A stretch of DNA of 64,000 nucleotides from Rhizobium rhizogenes NBRC 13257 (GTDB taxonomy: Bacteria; Pseudomonadota; Alphaproteobacteria; Rhizobiales; Rhizobiaceae), in contig NZ_BAYX01000016.1 of NCBI RefSeq assembly GCF_000696095.1, forward strand, positions 57,402 to 121,401, read 5' to 3'. Within the stretch, counting starts at the first letter, position 1. Every line of letters starts with the position of its first letter. The translations under genes were made by a program, and so were the position numbers. The notes beneath the pieces were generated by a model. It had not been told where the DNA came from. It saw only the letters and a program-made list of their open reading frames with translations, and searched no databases. Below, piece by piece: positions 34,423 through 43,662 of this stretch.

Positions 34423-36782
34423 ACCGCTTCGAGAAAGTCGTGGCTCTCGTCGCGGGACCGATCGTGGGCGCAGGTGCTGCCTTCTACACCTGGTCGGCGA
34501 GCTACGCGGCCGGCTCTTATCTGATGCTGAAAAGTTCGACCATGTGGAAGAGTTTTGTGAGCGGCGACGTGCTAATGCCGGCAAAGCAAGCCTGGACCTA
34601 TCTTGGCAATCCGATCGTCACGAAGTTGATTTCCGCTGCCACGGTCTCGACGCTGGTATTGGGTGCCGTGGTCGCTGTTGCGATCACACTGGCGATCAAG
34701 CGGCCCTGGCAAGTCCGTCCACCAGCTGACGGCTCCCGCTTCGCGACCCTCAAGGATCTCGAGAGTGCGGGGCTACTGGGCGGCGCAACTGGCAAGTCGG
34801 TGCTGCTCGGCACCTTCGGCAAGGGCCGCAATGCGGTCGACGTCCGCTATAGCGGTGACAGCCACTTCTTCGTCAACGGCCCATCCCGCTCCGGCAAAGG
34901 TCGCGGTTTCGTCATGCCGAACCTTCTCGAGTATGAGGGATCGGTCATCGTGCTTGACGTGAAGCTCGAAAACTACACGCTGGCCGGGTCGGCGCGTCTA
35001 GCGATGGGACAGCAGTGCTATGTCTTCGCGCCCGGATCGGCTCGCTCGCATCGTTGGAACCCTCTCGACTTCGTGCGCGATTGGCCGGAGCGGTCGACGG
35101 ATCTGATCAATCTGGCAGCAACCCTGTTACCGATCGGTGAGAAGGAGGAGGCCTATTGGAAACAAACCGCTCGAGGGCTGCTTGCCGGCGCTCTAGGCTA
35201 TGTGCTGGAGTCGGCGACAATGGAGGGCAGGCGAGATTTGCGCTCCGTGCTGCGGCTATTCTCGACCGGCCGTTCGTTCTCGGCCGTACTGCAAGAGATC
35301 ATCGACAATGAACCGGAGCTCGACCAGTTTATTCTGGGAAGCTTTCGCCAACATCTCGGGCGTGACGAGGAACAGCGGCCTTCGTTCGAGGGGCATGTGA
35401 CGACGGCGCTTGCTGGGTTCAACAACCTCCTGATCGCTGAGGCTTGCTCAGGCAGTGATTTCGACATCCGTAGCCTGCGTCGCAAGCCGTTCTCGTTGTT
35501 CATCGCAGCACCTGTCTCGGACTTCGGGACGGTGGAACCGATTATCCGGCTTCTGATCCAGCAGATCCATGATGTGATGTTACGATCGCTACCTGGCGCC
35601 GACGAACCGCACAAGATCCTGATGATGCTCGACGAGTTCTACCAGTTCGAGCGATTGCCCGAGATCATCAAGCGCGCCCCTCTCGTCGCTGGCTACGGAC
35701 TAACGATCGCGCTCGTCGCCCAAAACATTCCGCAACTCGACGAGCGGTACGGCCAGCAAACCCGGAATGCGCTTCTGGGCAACATGGACGTCAAGCTCAG
35801 CATCGCCGTTGGCGATGACGCCACGGCGAAAATCGTCTCCGACAATCTCGGTCGCAAATATGTGGAGCGTGAGGGCTGGGGGCGGCAGACTGGGCTTCTC
35901 TTTGGAAAGCAGGCATCGTCGGGCCGGTTTGAATTGGTGCCGCTGATGGATCCAGGTTCGGTGCAGCGGTTGGATGACAACAATACCATTTTGCAGATAC
36001 GCGGCGGCTATGGCGCGATCCTGAACAAGCTGAACTTCTATAGCGATATCAGGTTTATAGCGCGACGGCGGGAGGTTGAGGGATGGAAGAGCGAGCTTGT
36101 GATTCCGCAGGTCAGGATCAGGACCGAATGGCCACTATTCGAGCCTCAGCCACTGGGGTTGATCGTGGAATTGCCAGAAGTTCGGGCTGAACAGCGGGAA
36201 TCCCGGGCCATTGACCACGAGATGATCGTGCTGGAGCACGCGGGCGCTGTGTTCGTCGAGCCAGCGCGGCTCATGCATATCTATCGATCGGCGATAGCGG
36301 CGATCGACGACCAGCTAACCGCCGATATCCTATTTCGACTGAGGACGGCGCCTGGAACGATCGGGGATATAAAAGGAGAGAAAAGCCGCTTTGTTCGCCA
36401 GGACAGACGCGCAAGAGAGCAGGCGCTGGCGTCGGTCTGGCCGCTGCGCAAGGCGATCTCTGAAGCGCGATGGGCTGTCATTGGCGCACGGCTCTCCGAC
36501 AGGGCGGAGCGTGAGGAATTGTTTTTCTCGCGCGGCATCAATTCAATTGTGGCGGGTGATCTTAATGCCGACGAGGACGAGACCAACCATCTGCACTTGG
36601 GTTTCTCATCGGCCCAGGTGGTCATAGACCAGGTCACGGACGTTGCGGAAGCCGCGATCGGCAATGAGCAGAATAGCGATCCGAACGCACTCGCGGCGGC
36701 TCTCGGCAATCTTAAGGCTGCATTGGAACATTCCATGACGGAATTCGAAGAGGAGAACCGTCTACCAGTTTCCTCCTGGTAA
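34419..36782 (+). CDS. virD4: VirD4/TraG-type coupling protein
   Basis: A 787-residue coupling protein. Two N-terminal membrane helices (about 5-25 and 70-92) are followed by the TraG/VirD4 ATPase: Walker A GPSRSGKG (154-161), the strand VIVLDVKLENYTLAGSARLA, Walker B ILMMLDEFYQFERL, and LTIALVAQNIPQLDERYGQQ. The C-terminal ~180 residues extend beyond the core and include an acidic DEDETNHLHLGFSS stretch. It recruits the relaxase-DNA complex to the VirB channel. It is the last gene of the transfer operon; its presence makes the T4SS conjugative rather than effector-only. Confidence 0.94.
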   Translation: MNRFEKVVALVAGPIVGAGAAFYTWSASYAAGSYLMLKSSTMWKSFVSGDVLMPAKQAWTYLGNPIVTKLISAATVSTLVLGAVVAVAITLAIKRPWQVRPPADGSRFATLKDLESAGLLGGATGKSVLLGTFGKGRNAVDVRYSGDSHFFVNGPSRSGKGRGFVMPNLLEYEGSVIVLDVKLENYTLAGSARLAMGQQCYVFAPGSARSHRWNPLDFVRDWPERSTDLINLAATLLPIGEKEEAYWKQTARGLLAGALGYVLESATMEGRRDLRSVLRLFSTGRSFSAVLQEIIDNEPELDQFILGSFRQHLGRDEEQRPSFEGHVTTALAGFNNLLIAEACSGSDFDIRSLRRKPFSLFIAAPVSDFGTVEPIIRLLIQQIHDVMLRSLPGADEPHKILMMLDEFYQFERLPEIIKRAPLVAGYGLTIALVAQNIPQLDERYGQQTRNALLGNMDVKLSIAVGDDATAKIVSDNLGRKYVEREGWGRQTGLLFGKQASSGRFELVPLMDPGSVQRLDDNNTILQIRGGYGAILNKLNFYSDIRFIARRREVEGWKSELVIPQVRIRTEWPLFEPQPLGLIVELPEVRAEQRESRAIDHEMIVLEHAGAVFVEPARLMHIYRSAIAAIDDQLTADILFRLRTAPGTIGDIKGEKSRFVRQDRRAREQALASVWPLRKAISEARWAVIGARLSDRAEREELFFSRGINSIVAGDLNADEDETNHLHLGFSSAQVVIDQVTDVAEAAIGNEQNSDPNALAAALGNLKAALEHSMTEFEEENRLPVSSW

Positions 36783-36966
36783 ATCGAACAACAACGGGAT
36801 CGTCAGCAAAGCTGGAAAATCGCGATAAAGTTTAAGTTTGACTATCAATTTATACGCGCAACGGCTGTTGCCTTGCAGGTCGCATCTCTGATCTATATGA
36901 AGACGAAGAGCGTCCATATCGCTCGGCCCATTTCCGTCGACCTGCTTTCTTGGCTTTACGTTCATC

Positions 36967-37602
36967 ATGACATCACGCGACAAATACAACGCTTATCGCC
37001 GGGCCTGGTGGGCGAAATCGCTCGGTGACCACCTGACGGAATCGCGTGTGTTCCTGCCGCGGGAAGCTCATGACTGGGTTGTGCGCTTTGCAGCAGAAGT
37101 CGAGGAGCGACTTCCTTTCGTTCTGGGTAAGCTCGTTGTTGCACAGATAAAGGGCGTAGAAGAGAAGGCCGAGACCGAACCTGTCTTCCCGGCTCAGCCG
37201 CAAGACGAAGCCATTGAAAAGACGAACAGCGTCGAGCCTATCTCGGCTGATAGCCTTCATAAGCTATTCTATGTCGTCCTGGCGTCGCGCTTCCCCAATG
37301 ATACGGGATCCACGCGGTTGAGGCAGGTTGGTTTTCTAGGAGCAGTAGCGGCAGAGATTGCCGCTGGCCGAAAGCCGACGGCGAGCTCCATCGCGAACTG
37401 CACGGACAACCACGTTTCGCAAATCACCGGGTTGGCAAAGATCATGAAGGACCGAGGCGTCATTGATGTTCGCAGCGCCCCGTCGGTTCGAAAGGGCAAG
37501 GCCGCCAAGATCTTTAGTATCCGCCCGGATGCTCTCAAAGCGATCCATGCCGCTCACCTCGAGGTCACGGGGCAGGTGATCGACGACATCACGCCCTCCT
37601 GA
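36967..37602 (+). CDS. unknown protein with a winged-helix-like C-terminal half
   Basis: A 211-residue soluble protein lying between virD4 and repC. The N-terminal half begins MTSRDKYNAYRRAWWAKSLG and is basic and helical. The C-terminal half (about 95-190: SLHKLFYVVLASRFPNDTGS; ASSIANCTDNHVSQITGLAK; RGVIDVRSAPSVRKGKAAKI) has a helix-turn-helix followed by a wing-like segment, suggesting DNA binding. I do not recognise the family. Position suggests control of transfer or replication. No good ribosome-binding site is visible before the ATG at 36967. Confidence 0.55.
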   Translation: MTSRDKYNAYRRAWWAKSLGDHLTESRVFLPREAHDWVVRFAAEVEERLPFVLGKLVVAQIKGVEEKAETEPVFPAQPQDEAIEKTNSVEPISADSLHKLFYVVLASRFPNDTGSTRLRQVGFLGAVAAEIAAGRKPTASSIANCTDNHVSQITGLAKIMKDRGVIDVRSAPSVRKGKAAKIFSIRPDALKAIHAAHLEVTGQVIDDITPS

Positions 37603-37814
37603 AATTCTCTTGCTGAGATGCCGTCGTGACCGCCCAGTCGCCCGGGAAGATTCGCAGCTGCTTGTATTCACCTTATCGTTTGCTATATTGCTCGTTTAAG
37701 CGGTTCCCCCTGAACTGCTTGAAAGCGAACGGGTTCAATATCAACGATTTACACCATTGATCGGGCATTCGATGATTCGATTGATGAGGTGAAAGGACAG
37801 CACACGGCACAACG

Positions 37815-37898
37815 AAAAAGACCCTGAAAGTTGGCGCTTTCAAGGTCTATCCGTCAAAGCTCAATGCTTGAATACGGGGTTCATCACCCACAAGAAGT
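37815..37898 (-). ncRNA. antisense RNA controlling repC (ctRNA/IncA type)
   Basis: A 12-base-arm hairpin at 37819-37848 (AGACCCTGAAAG / CTTTCAAGGTCT, 6-base loop, one mismatch) is followed on the reverse strand by a T run, forming an intrinsic terminator. On the same strand TTGACA (37933-37928) with a weak -10 (GAAGAT, 37910-37905) gives a promoter whose transcript would start near 37898 and end at the hairpin. A small antisense RNA ending in such a stem just upstream of repC is the standard repABC/repC copy-number and incompatibility control. The ends are estimates. Confidence 0.65.
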
Positions 37899-37992
37899 AC
37901 GGTGATCTTCTCCATAAAACGCATAGTTGTCAAGCAGTGACGCCGCTTTGGCGAATGGTTTTCTGTTGCCGTGTCCTTGGAAGAGGACGCGA

Positions 37993-39294
37993 ATGGCAAG
38001 CATCCCAAACTCCCATCGAGCCTATGCAAACCGGCGAGTAACTGCCGCTAGCCTTGAGACTGATCGCATCGTTGCAGATTTCCAATCGGATCGTCGAAGC
38101 GGATCCAGCATGATCCGCCCGTCGCGGACGCAGGCGCTGCAGGTGGCCAAACGCTTTGCGTCGGCAATCGGGCTTAAAGCTGCAAAGATTGCGCTCATCG
38201 ACCAGTTGTTTGCGTTTTCGAAGACTCTCGACTGGTCCGACACTGAGATTGTTCCTGTCGTTTGGCCATCAAATGAACTGTTGGCGCGGCGACTGGGCAT
38301 CAAGGTATCGACGCTGAAATACCATCTTGCCGGCTTGGTCGAAGCAGGCCTGATTTGTTACTCGGATCATCCGACCTACCAGCGTCGCGGCCGGCGCAGC
38401 GAGGATGGCCGCATCGTCGAGGCCTATGGCATCAATTTATCGCCGATTGCGGCCCAGTACAGCGAACTACTCGATCTCGCAGATGCAGCGGACTTTGAAG
38501 CACGGAAGTGCAAGGGCCTCTCCAATCGGCGCACTCTGCTCAGGAGGGGCATCGCGGCAATCATAGAGGCGGCGAGACTGGAACTGGGATCACTCAACGA
38601 TGAGTGGAATTCGCTGCTAGCACGCCTTGATCGACTTCGTGAGCAACGCGGGCGGGGATCGGTCGAATTGGCGGACGTCGTTGACGCGCTTGTAACCCTG
38701 CGTGCCGAGGCAGTCGATCTCCTCGAAGCTCTTTATGACAGTCGAGATTCCGACACTGCGGTGGCGAAATTTCGGCCTCTACAAACTACAGCTGAAACTC
38801 CAGATTCTGAATCTTGTAATGACGAGCGGAATTGCGCTGACGCGCAATACACTGATGAAAATGGCGCTGATGGCGCAACGGCTTATGAAAACAAGCCTGC
38901 GGAGACTTCCGTGCCAGGCAAGCGAAATACGCCGGCGTCGTCGTCGGATGACGACGTCATCAATGTTTCGTTGCCGCTGCTGCGCTCGGCGTTTGTCCAT
39001 TTGTCTCAGATGGTACCCGAGGTATTCGATCACTGGGCGGCGTTCCGCTCATCGGGCGGGCTTCTTTGCCGGCTTTGTTACGTCAATTCTCAAGTCTATC
39101 AGGAGGCCGTGGAGGTGCTTGGGCAGGATCTTGCGATCGTCGCCTTGGCGCTGACCGCTGAACGCAATGCAAATGGCTCCGTTTCGAACGCGGGCGGCTA
39201 TTTGCGAGAACTGGTCAATCGGAGCCGCCAAGGGACTTTGAGACTAAGCCGATCTCTATTCGGGATGGCGGCATCAACTCGAAAGGCACATTAA
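37993..39294 (+). CDS. repC: RepC-type plasmid replication initiator
   Basis: About 433 residues from the ATG at 37993 (GAGG 6 bases before). The N-terminal winged-helix domain contains IVPVVWPSNELLARRLGIKV followed by STLKYHLAGLVEAGLI. A variable acidic linker covers about 265-315. The C-terminal domain (VINVSLPLLRSAFVHLSQMV; QVYQEAVEVLGQDLAIVALA; NAGGYLRELVNRSRQGTLRL) matches the end of RepC. Length is normal for RepC. RepC proteins act in cis on an origin inside their own gene. No repA/repB precede it, so this is a stand-alone repC unit. Confidence 0.85.
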   Translation: MASIPNSHRAYANRRVTAASLETDRIVADFQSDRRSGSSMIRPSRTQALQVAKRFASAIGLKAAKIALIDQLFAFSKTLDWSDTEIVPVVWPSNELLARRLGIKVSTLKYHLAGLVEAGLICYSDHPTYQRRGRRSEDGRIVEAYGINLSPIAAQYSELLDLADAADFEARKCKGLSNRRTLLRRGIAAIIEAARLELGSLNDEWNSLLARLDRLREQRGRGSVELADVVDALVTLRAEAVDLLEALYDSRDSDTAVAKFRPLQTTAETPDSESCNDERNCADAQYTDENGADGATAYENKPAETSVPGKRNTPASSSDDDVINVSLPLLRSAFVHLSQMVPEVFDHWAAFRSSGGLLCRLCYVNSQVYQEAVEVLGQDLAIVALALTAERNANGSVSNAGGYLRELVNRSRQGTLRLSRSLFGMAASTRKAH

Positions 39295-39390
39295 TGATCG
39301 TCAGGATCCGCTCATACGGCAAAGTCACTGATGACGCTGGAGAAGCCACCGTCAGGATCAGTTTGAGGGCATGCTTGTGGAAGTCGTGCG

Positions 39391-39672
39391 TCAGCTATCG
39401 GTTTTTCGCAGACGGAGAACGACCTCGTATCCAAAAGTTTTTAGGAGTAATCCTGCTGGTCCGGCCTCATCCGTGACGACGTCTATGGAGTCGCTTTCAC
39501 GAACTTCGCCAGAAATTTGCAGCCCCTGATCGAAGCAATTGACTGACCATTCAGCAAAGGATTGGTAGCCCTGTTGCCGGGCGAGCTGGTCTAGCGCGAA
39601 ACCTCGCGCACTGTCCTTGCTCAAGCCGATATGGGGGACATTTACGACAATGGTGTTAGCGGCATTAGCCAT
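39391..39672 (-). CDS. small rhizobial protein of unknown function (intact paralogue of the 6716-7029 pseudogene)
   Basis: 93 residues from the ATG at 39672 (MANAANTIVVNVPHIGLSKD). It has a conserved front half (IGLSKDSARGFALDQLARQQ, then GYQSFAEWSV) and a strand-rich back half ending FGYEVVLRLRKTDS. It has no signal or membrane segment. A paralogue at 6716-7029 is broken by a frameshift, which supports this frame as genuine. It is divergent from the rcgA-like gene. A perfect 7-base dyad lies 9 bases before its start and may block its own translation or transcription start. Confidence 0.7.
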   Translation of the reverse strand: MANAANTIVVNVPHIGLSKDSARGFALDQLARQQGYQSFAEWSVNCFDQGLQISGEVRESDSIDVVTDEAGPAGLLLKTFGYEVVLRLRKTDS

Positions 39673-39680
39673 ATTCGAAC

Positions 39681-39697
39681 TCACTTTCCTAAAGTGA
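39681..39697. promoter_or_regulatory. dyad symmetry at the start of the 39391-39672 gene
   Basis: TCACTTT-CCT-AAAGTGA, perfect 7-base arms with a 3-base centre, lies 8 bases upstream of the start codon and overlaps the expected ribosome-binding position. It is in the 167-base gap shared with the rcgA-like gene. It could be a repressor site or an RNA hairpin. Confidence 0.4.
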
Positions 39698-39839
39698 TGA
39701 TTGACAACGCGGAGACGGTCGAGTGTCGAGGCATACCTCGTCCCTCTGATGGACGATGCAGGTGGGTTGATATAGCGGTTGATTGAGGACAAAGGCACGA
39801 TAAGATACGAAATACAACGAAATCAAAGCCGGTAAGCTT

Positions 39840-41456
39840 TTGTTAAAAAACAGAAAATTATTTATCCCTCCGCCAAACGACGGGAGTGATTTCAAAGAAT
39901 TATTCAAGCGATTGGCTGCAGCCGGAGCGGGCCGGCCTTTAGGCAGTGACGGTTTCCCTGCAGGGCCGTGGACGCCCGAGCTTCTTGCATTGGCGATTTC
40001 ACAGATTGATTCGAACCGGGTTGGGGTGGATCTGCGAACGGTACAGCTTTGGTTTCAAGAGAACGAGAAGGGGATCAGCACTGCCAACATTCGTTGGCTT
40101 GCAAGGATTTTTGGGTGCGATGATCCAGTCGCAACCAGTGAATGGCAGATGCAGCTTAGCGAGGCGCAATCTCGGTTCACGGCAAAGAGACGAGAATCAA
40201 AGAATGCGAGAAGCAGCGCCAGCGCTGCCCCCGAGGTTCCAGAAGTGGCGTGGACCGCGAGTGGCGATGATGTAACACGAGCGCCGGCGGAGTTGGCACG
40301 CGAGACCGATATCAAGCGGCCGGACCGGCGTCCCGGTTTGGCTCTGAGATCGGAAGCACTTTTTTCTCACGGATCTCCCTTGAATTTACCGGCGTCGGTC
40401 TTTGCGGGTGCCACCGCTCTTGGGTTCTTGTCGTATATCACGGGCATTCATAGCGCCACTTACATTCGGGCGGATGGCGTCGTGAAGCAGGTTGGGTTTC
40501 TTTGGGCACCGAATTGGACATTCCTCTTCATGGTGCTTTTGCCACTGTTTTTTTCGCTTGTGACAGAGCTGCTTGTCTTTTGGAAAGGTGAAGGGCGCTT
40601 GAAGCTATTAGCGCAGGGCGGCCAGATGGAAAGCGACCATGATTGGGGGCGCAATGTAGAGGCTTCTTCCTATTCATATTGGGCGGTGTTTTTGATTTGC
40701 GTATTGTTCGCCGGTGTTTTCCAATGGATCGGCGTGTGTTTGATCCCACTCATGAAAGGCGGTGCCGACTACGCGACAAGTTGGGGTTCACTAGCTGTTG
40801 TGCGCCCCGAAATTATATCGGTGCCAATGTCGATTGTGTTCACAGCGCTCGCCTATCTATACATGTGCCTGTGCTTTTACCTGTTTTTCGTGGGTCTCAT
40901 TTTGCTTCACACGATGGTCCATGATCTTTGGAGACTTGAAGAGGCATCGAAGTCGCGGCCGGAGGCTGAATATCGACGTGAACTCAATCAACTCGGCCTC
41001 AGACTGATGCGCGGAATTTTTCGGTGTACGGTTTTGGGTGTTCTGGTCGCCGTATGCATGAAAGCCCAAAGCGCTTACCTGACATCGAATCGAGAGGACA
41101 TCGTGGCTTGGTTTGTCGGTGATATCTCATCAGCCCTGCATCACCACGCGGATGTCAGCAACAGGTTCAGCTATAGAATGCCGACGCATTACAGCAGCCT
41201 TCTTGTCGCTGTTTCAGCCTGTGTTGTTTTTCTGTATGGTTCCATCCGTTTAGGTGGCGGAAGTCGATTTCAACTGCCCTTGTGGAAGATGTCGGCGGTC
41301 GTAGCGTTACTCTTTGTCAGCTACTTGTTGATCGATGCATTCGCAGGCTTTTCGATCCTTCTGGGCATTGGAGTGCTCCTCGGGATATATGGCCTGTGCG
41401 ATCCAGGGTTTGGGGCATCGCGAACGAGTGAAATAGGAAATCAGAGTGTATCATAG
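39840..41456 (+). CDS. rcgA: RcgA-like membrane protein with N-terminal HTH-like domain
   Basis: 538 residues from a TTG start at 39840; no in-frame ATG occurs before residue 103. Residues 12-95 (PNDGSDFKELFKRLAAAGAG; GVDLRTVQLWFQENEKGIST; ANIRWLARIFGC) form a helix-turn-helix-like cytosolic domain. At least seven hydrophobic segments follow from about residue 180. The overall layout and the following hydrolase match what I recall being named RcgA 'putative transporter' on rhizobial conjugative plasmids, where the pair modulates transfer. It overlaps the hydrolase gene by 11 bases. Transport is not shown by the sequence; a membrane signal sensor is equally possible. Confidence 0.6.
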   Translation: MLKNRKLFIPPPNDGSDFKELFKRLAAAGAGRPLGSDGFPAGPWTPELLALAISQIDSNRVGVDLRTVQLWFQENEKGISTANIRWLARIFGCDDPVATSEWQMQLSEAQSRFTAKRRESKNARSSASAAPEVPEVAWTASGDDVTRAPAELARETDIKRPDRRPGLALRSEALFSHGSPLNLPASVFAGATALGFLSYITGIHSATYIRADGVVKQVGFLWAPNWTFLFMVLLPLFFSLVTELLVFWKGEGRLKLLAQGGQMESDHDWGRNVEASSYSYWAVFLICVLFAGVFQWIGVCLIPLMKGGADYATSWGSLAVVRPEIISVPMSIVFTALAYLYMCLCFYLFFVGLILLHTMVHDLWRLEEASKSRPEAEYRRELNQLGLRLMRGIFRCTVLGVLVAVCMKAQSAYLTSNREDIVAWFVGDISSALHHHADVSNRFSYRMPTHYSSLLVAVSACVVFLYGSIRLGGGSRFQLPLWKMSAVVALLFVSYLLIDAFAGFSILLGIGVLLGIYGLCDPGFGASRTSEIGNQSVS

Positions 41457-42441
41457 TTGGCTTGATCGATGGGATGAGCGGCGGGCGCGGCGCGGCGAGG
41501 AGGGGAAGAAAACATCGGATTTCGTCCTCGACGCGGAACGGGCCTTTCCGGGCGCGAGGAAGACAGCAAGTCTAGAGGAGTTTTGTGTTCTTGCGGACCA
41601 GGCCGTGGCTGATCCAGCCTTCTTCGATGAACCGAGTGGGAGCGATCAAGGGTTTCAAAAGCAAGATGGGTGGCTCAAATTTCCATCGGACATGTCCACT
41701 GACGTTGAAGAGAACAATGTCGTCTGGGCGAAAATCACAGAAAGCGGGTCTTTCGATCAGGTGATGGTGATTTTTCATCACTGGAATGCAAGTGCACGGA
41801 ATCAACAGATTGCCAGCTTTTTCTCGAAACGTGGCATCACGGTTGTCGAGATTGCTATGCCTTATCATTTCGAGCGCAGACGCCCGGGCTCCGCGCACGC
41901 CGATTACATGCTTAGCTCGAATCTCGGTCGAACCATTCAGTCTGTAAGGCAGGCAGTATGGGACGGGCGAAAACTCATTCGCTGGTTGAAAAGCGAGGGC
42001 TATCGAGAGATTTCCGTTCTTGGTATGAGCTTAGGTTCCTGGGTCGCAGGGTTGATCGCCGCGCACGAACCGGCTGTGTCAAAAGCCTCGTTGTTTCTGA
42101 CGGCGGGAAGTCTCGCGGATATGGTTTGGACGGGGCGCGCGACACGATCGATACGTGAAAGTCTTGAGCCTGAAATAAAGCTGACTGACCTCCGTAGGGC
42201 TTGGGCTCCACTCAACCTGGAGAATTACGCGCATAATTTGGCACGGCGTGATCTCGATCTTCACGTTGTGTTGGCTAAGAGAGACAAGGTCGTTTTGCCG
42301 GAGCTATCGCAGAGGTTCATGAAAAGGCTGAAGGATGCCGGCGCTCAGCCAAATATTTTGGAATTAAACTGTGGTCACTATTCGCTCGGCATGCCGCCTT
42401 ACATTTTGTTGGCGGGTTTGAGCCTGAAGCGGTTTCTGTAG
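41446..42441 (+). CDS. rcgR: alpha/beta hydrolase, RcgR-like (putative quorum-lactone hydrolase)
   Basis: 331 residues from a GTG at 41446 inside the end of the preceding gene. The alpha/beta-hydrolase fold is clear: oxyanion-side strand QVMVIFHHWNASARNQQIAS, nucleophile elbow SVLGMSLGSWVAGL (GMSLG), a late acid region LHVVLAKRDKVVLPELSQRF and a histidine in LELNCGHYSLG. There is no signal peptide. Pairing with the RcgA-like protein points to the RcgR family, whose name implies breakdown of quorum-sensing lactones. The substrate here is inferred, not seen. No luxI/luxR gene is present in the window. Confidence 0.6.
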   Translation: MYHSWLDRWDERRARRGEEGKKTSDFVLDAERAFPGARKTASLEEFCVLADQAVADPAFFDEPSGSDQGFQKQDGWLKFPSDMSTDVEENNVVWAKITESGSFDQVMVIFHHWNASARNQQIASFFSKRGITVVEIAMPYHFERRRPGSAHADYMLSSNLGRTIQSVRQAVWDGRKLIRWLKSEGYREISVLGMSLGSWVAGLIAAHEPAVSKASLFLTAGSLADMVWTGRATRSIRESLEPEIKLTDLRRAWAPLNLENYAHNLARRDLDLHVVLAKRDKVVLPELSQRFMKRLKDAGAQPNILELNCGHYSLGMPPYILLAGLSLKRFL

Positions 42442-42951
42442 ATCCGCTAGGCTCAGGGCTCGTTAGCCAAACAAAGAAGATGACGGTAGCTGCCATGTGG
42501 ATAGTCGAGAAAAAGCGTGCATGCAATGGTCGTAGCTGATGGCTTCGGACCTGGACTGCCGTTACCTAAGCGCGTCGGATACTGGCCTGCCTTTAGCGAT
42601 GTGGGTCAATGTCTGGGAAGTCGCCGCATTATTGGGCCAGAACAAGAGTTGCTCCAGCTACACCTTGAAAGTATTCACGAGAGGTCGGTGGCCCTTCATC
42701 GATTGGTGCAGCACAAAATGGTCAGGAGAATGAAGTTCCCCACTCTTTGCTTTTCAAAACTCAGTCAAAGCAAATAGAGTTTTGTAAAATTCAATTTTGG
42801 CGTGTTAACAGTAGAAATCTCGTTCTAACACAAGCTTCGTGCCAACACGGACTCGATATCAACCTACCCGTAAGGGTGGGTGCCGACGGTTTATGTTGAC
42901 TCTGTAGTTCACTCCGCCGAAAATAGGCAATGGCTATGGAGAAAAATACTA
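42442..42951. other. stretch without a supported gene before the SyrB-like gene
   Basis: Several short open frames exist (for example around 42517-42777) but none has a ribosome-binding site or recognisable sequence. The last 170 bases are AT-richer and probably hold the promoter of the SyrB-like gene. A small hairpin, ACCC-GTAA-GGGT, lies near 42870. Confidence 0.35.
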
Positions 42952-43422
42952 ATGACCGATGAGAGTAACACCGGAGCAATTGCTGCGGTTGTGGGCCAGG
43001 ATGGCGTGGCCAAAGCATCGACGACCAAGAAGCAGAAATCGCCACCACGCAAGAAGGAAGCTGCCAACTTGGTTGGAGCAGCATCAAAGGCGACAGCTGC
43101 AAGGTCGCCGATTGTTAAATCCAAAAGGTCTAGCGAACAGGAAAGAACCGAGAAGCTCAAGATGATAGAGATGCGCGTTGCCGAAGGCACAGCCATGCTC
43201 AAGGACGTCATCAAGAGCGCCGGCATATCCGAACAGACTTATTATAACTGGAAACGGGCTGTAAGGCCCGTTGATCAAGAGAACAAGCAGCCCATTCCGG
43301 TCGGCGATGAGTTTGCGGATCTTGTTCAACTTGAAAGAGAGAACCAGCGGCTACGCCAGATTCTCGCGGAAAAGCTGCGTGCGGAAAATGCCGAACTGCG
43401 CAAGAGGCTCGGGCTGGAATAA
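42952..43422 (+). CDS. SyrB-like transcriptional regulator
   Basis: 156 residues from the ATG at 42952 (GGAG site). The layout is that of SyrB of Sinorhizobium, a negative regulator of syrM: a disordered Lys/Ala-rich front (TTKKQKSPPRKKEAANL), a helix-turn-helix-like LKDVIKSAGISEQTYYNWKR, and a C-terminal leucine zipper (LVQLERENQRLRQILAEKLR, then AENAELRKRLGLE). Such proteins are frequent on rhizobial plasmids. It has no linked syrM here, so its targets are unknown; the neighbouring regulator with a similar zipper is a possible partner. Confidence 0.8.
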   Translation: MTDESNTGAIAAVVGQDGVAKASTTKKQKSPPRKKEAANLVGAASKATAARSPIVKSKRSSEQERTEKLKMIEMRVAEGTAMLKDVIKSAGISEQTYYNWKRAVRPVDQENKQPIPVGDEFADLVQLERENQRLRQILAEKLRAENAELRKRLGLE

Positions 43423-43662
43423 TTTAGAATTGGGACTGAACTGGCGCTCAGTTTTTCCATTGGCTGCACGTTCCAGCGTTATAGCAAAAATTTGGGCGTC
43501 TCTCCAATTTCCCCACTAGGGTGAGCCATTAGAGTTATGAATGTGTTTCCTCCCGCTGGTAACGGTTGCAGAGCGCAGTGAAGAACTGTATTCGCCCGCC
43601 GGCAGGAATGACGTGACGCTGATCGGCGTCGATTTTACGGCTTTGCTTGAGGTCAAGAGTAT

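Noticed and set aside
42517..42777. 86-codon open frame between the hydrolase and SyrB-like genes
   Set aside because: No ribosome-binding site, no recognisable family, and overlapping alternative frames look equally likely.
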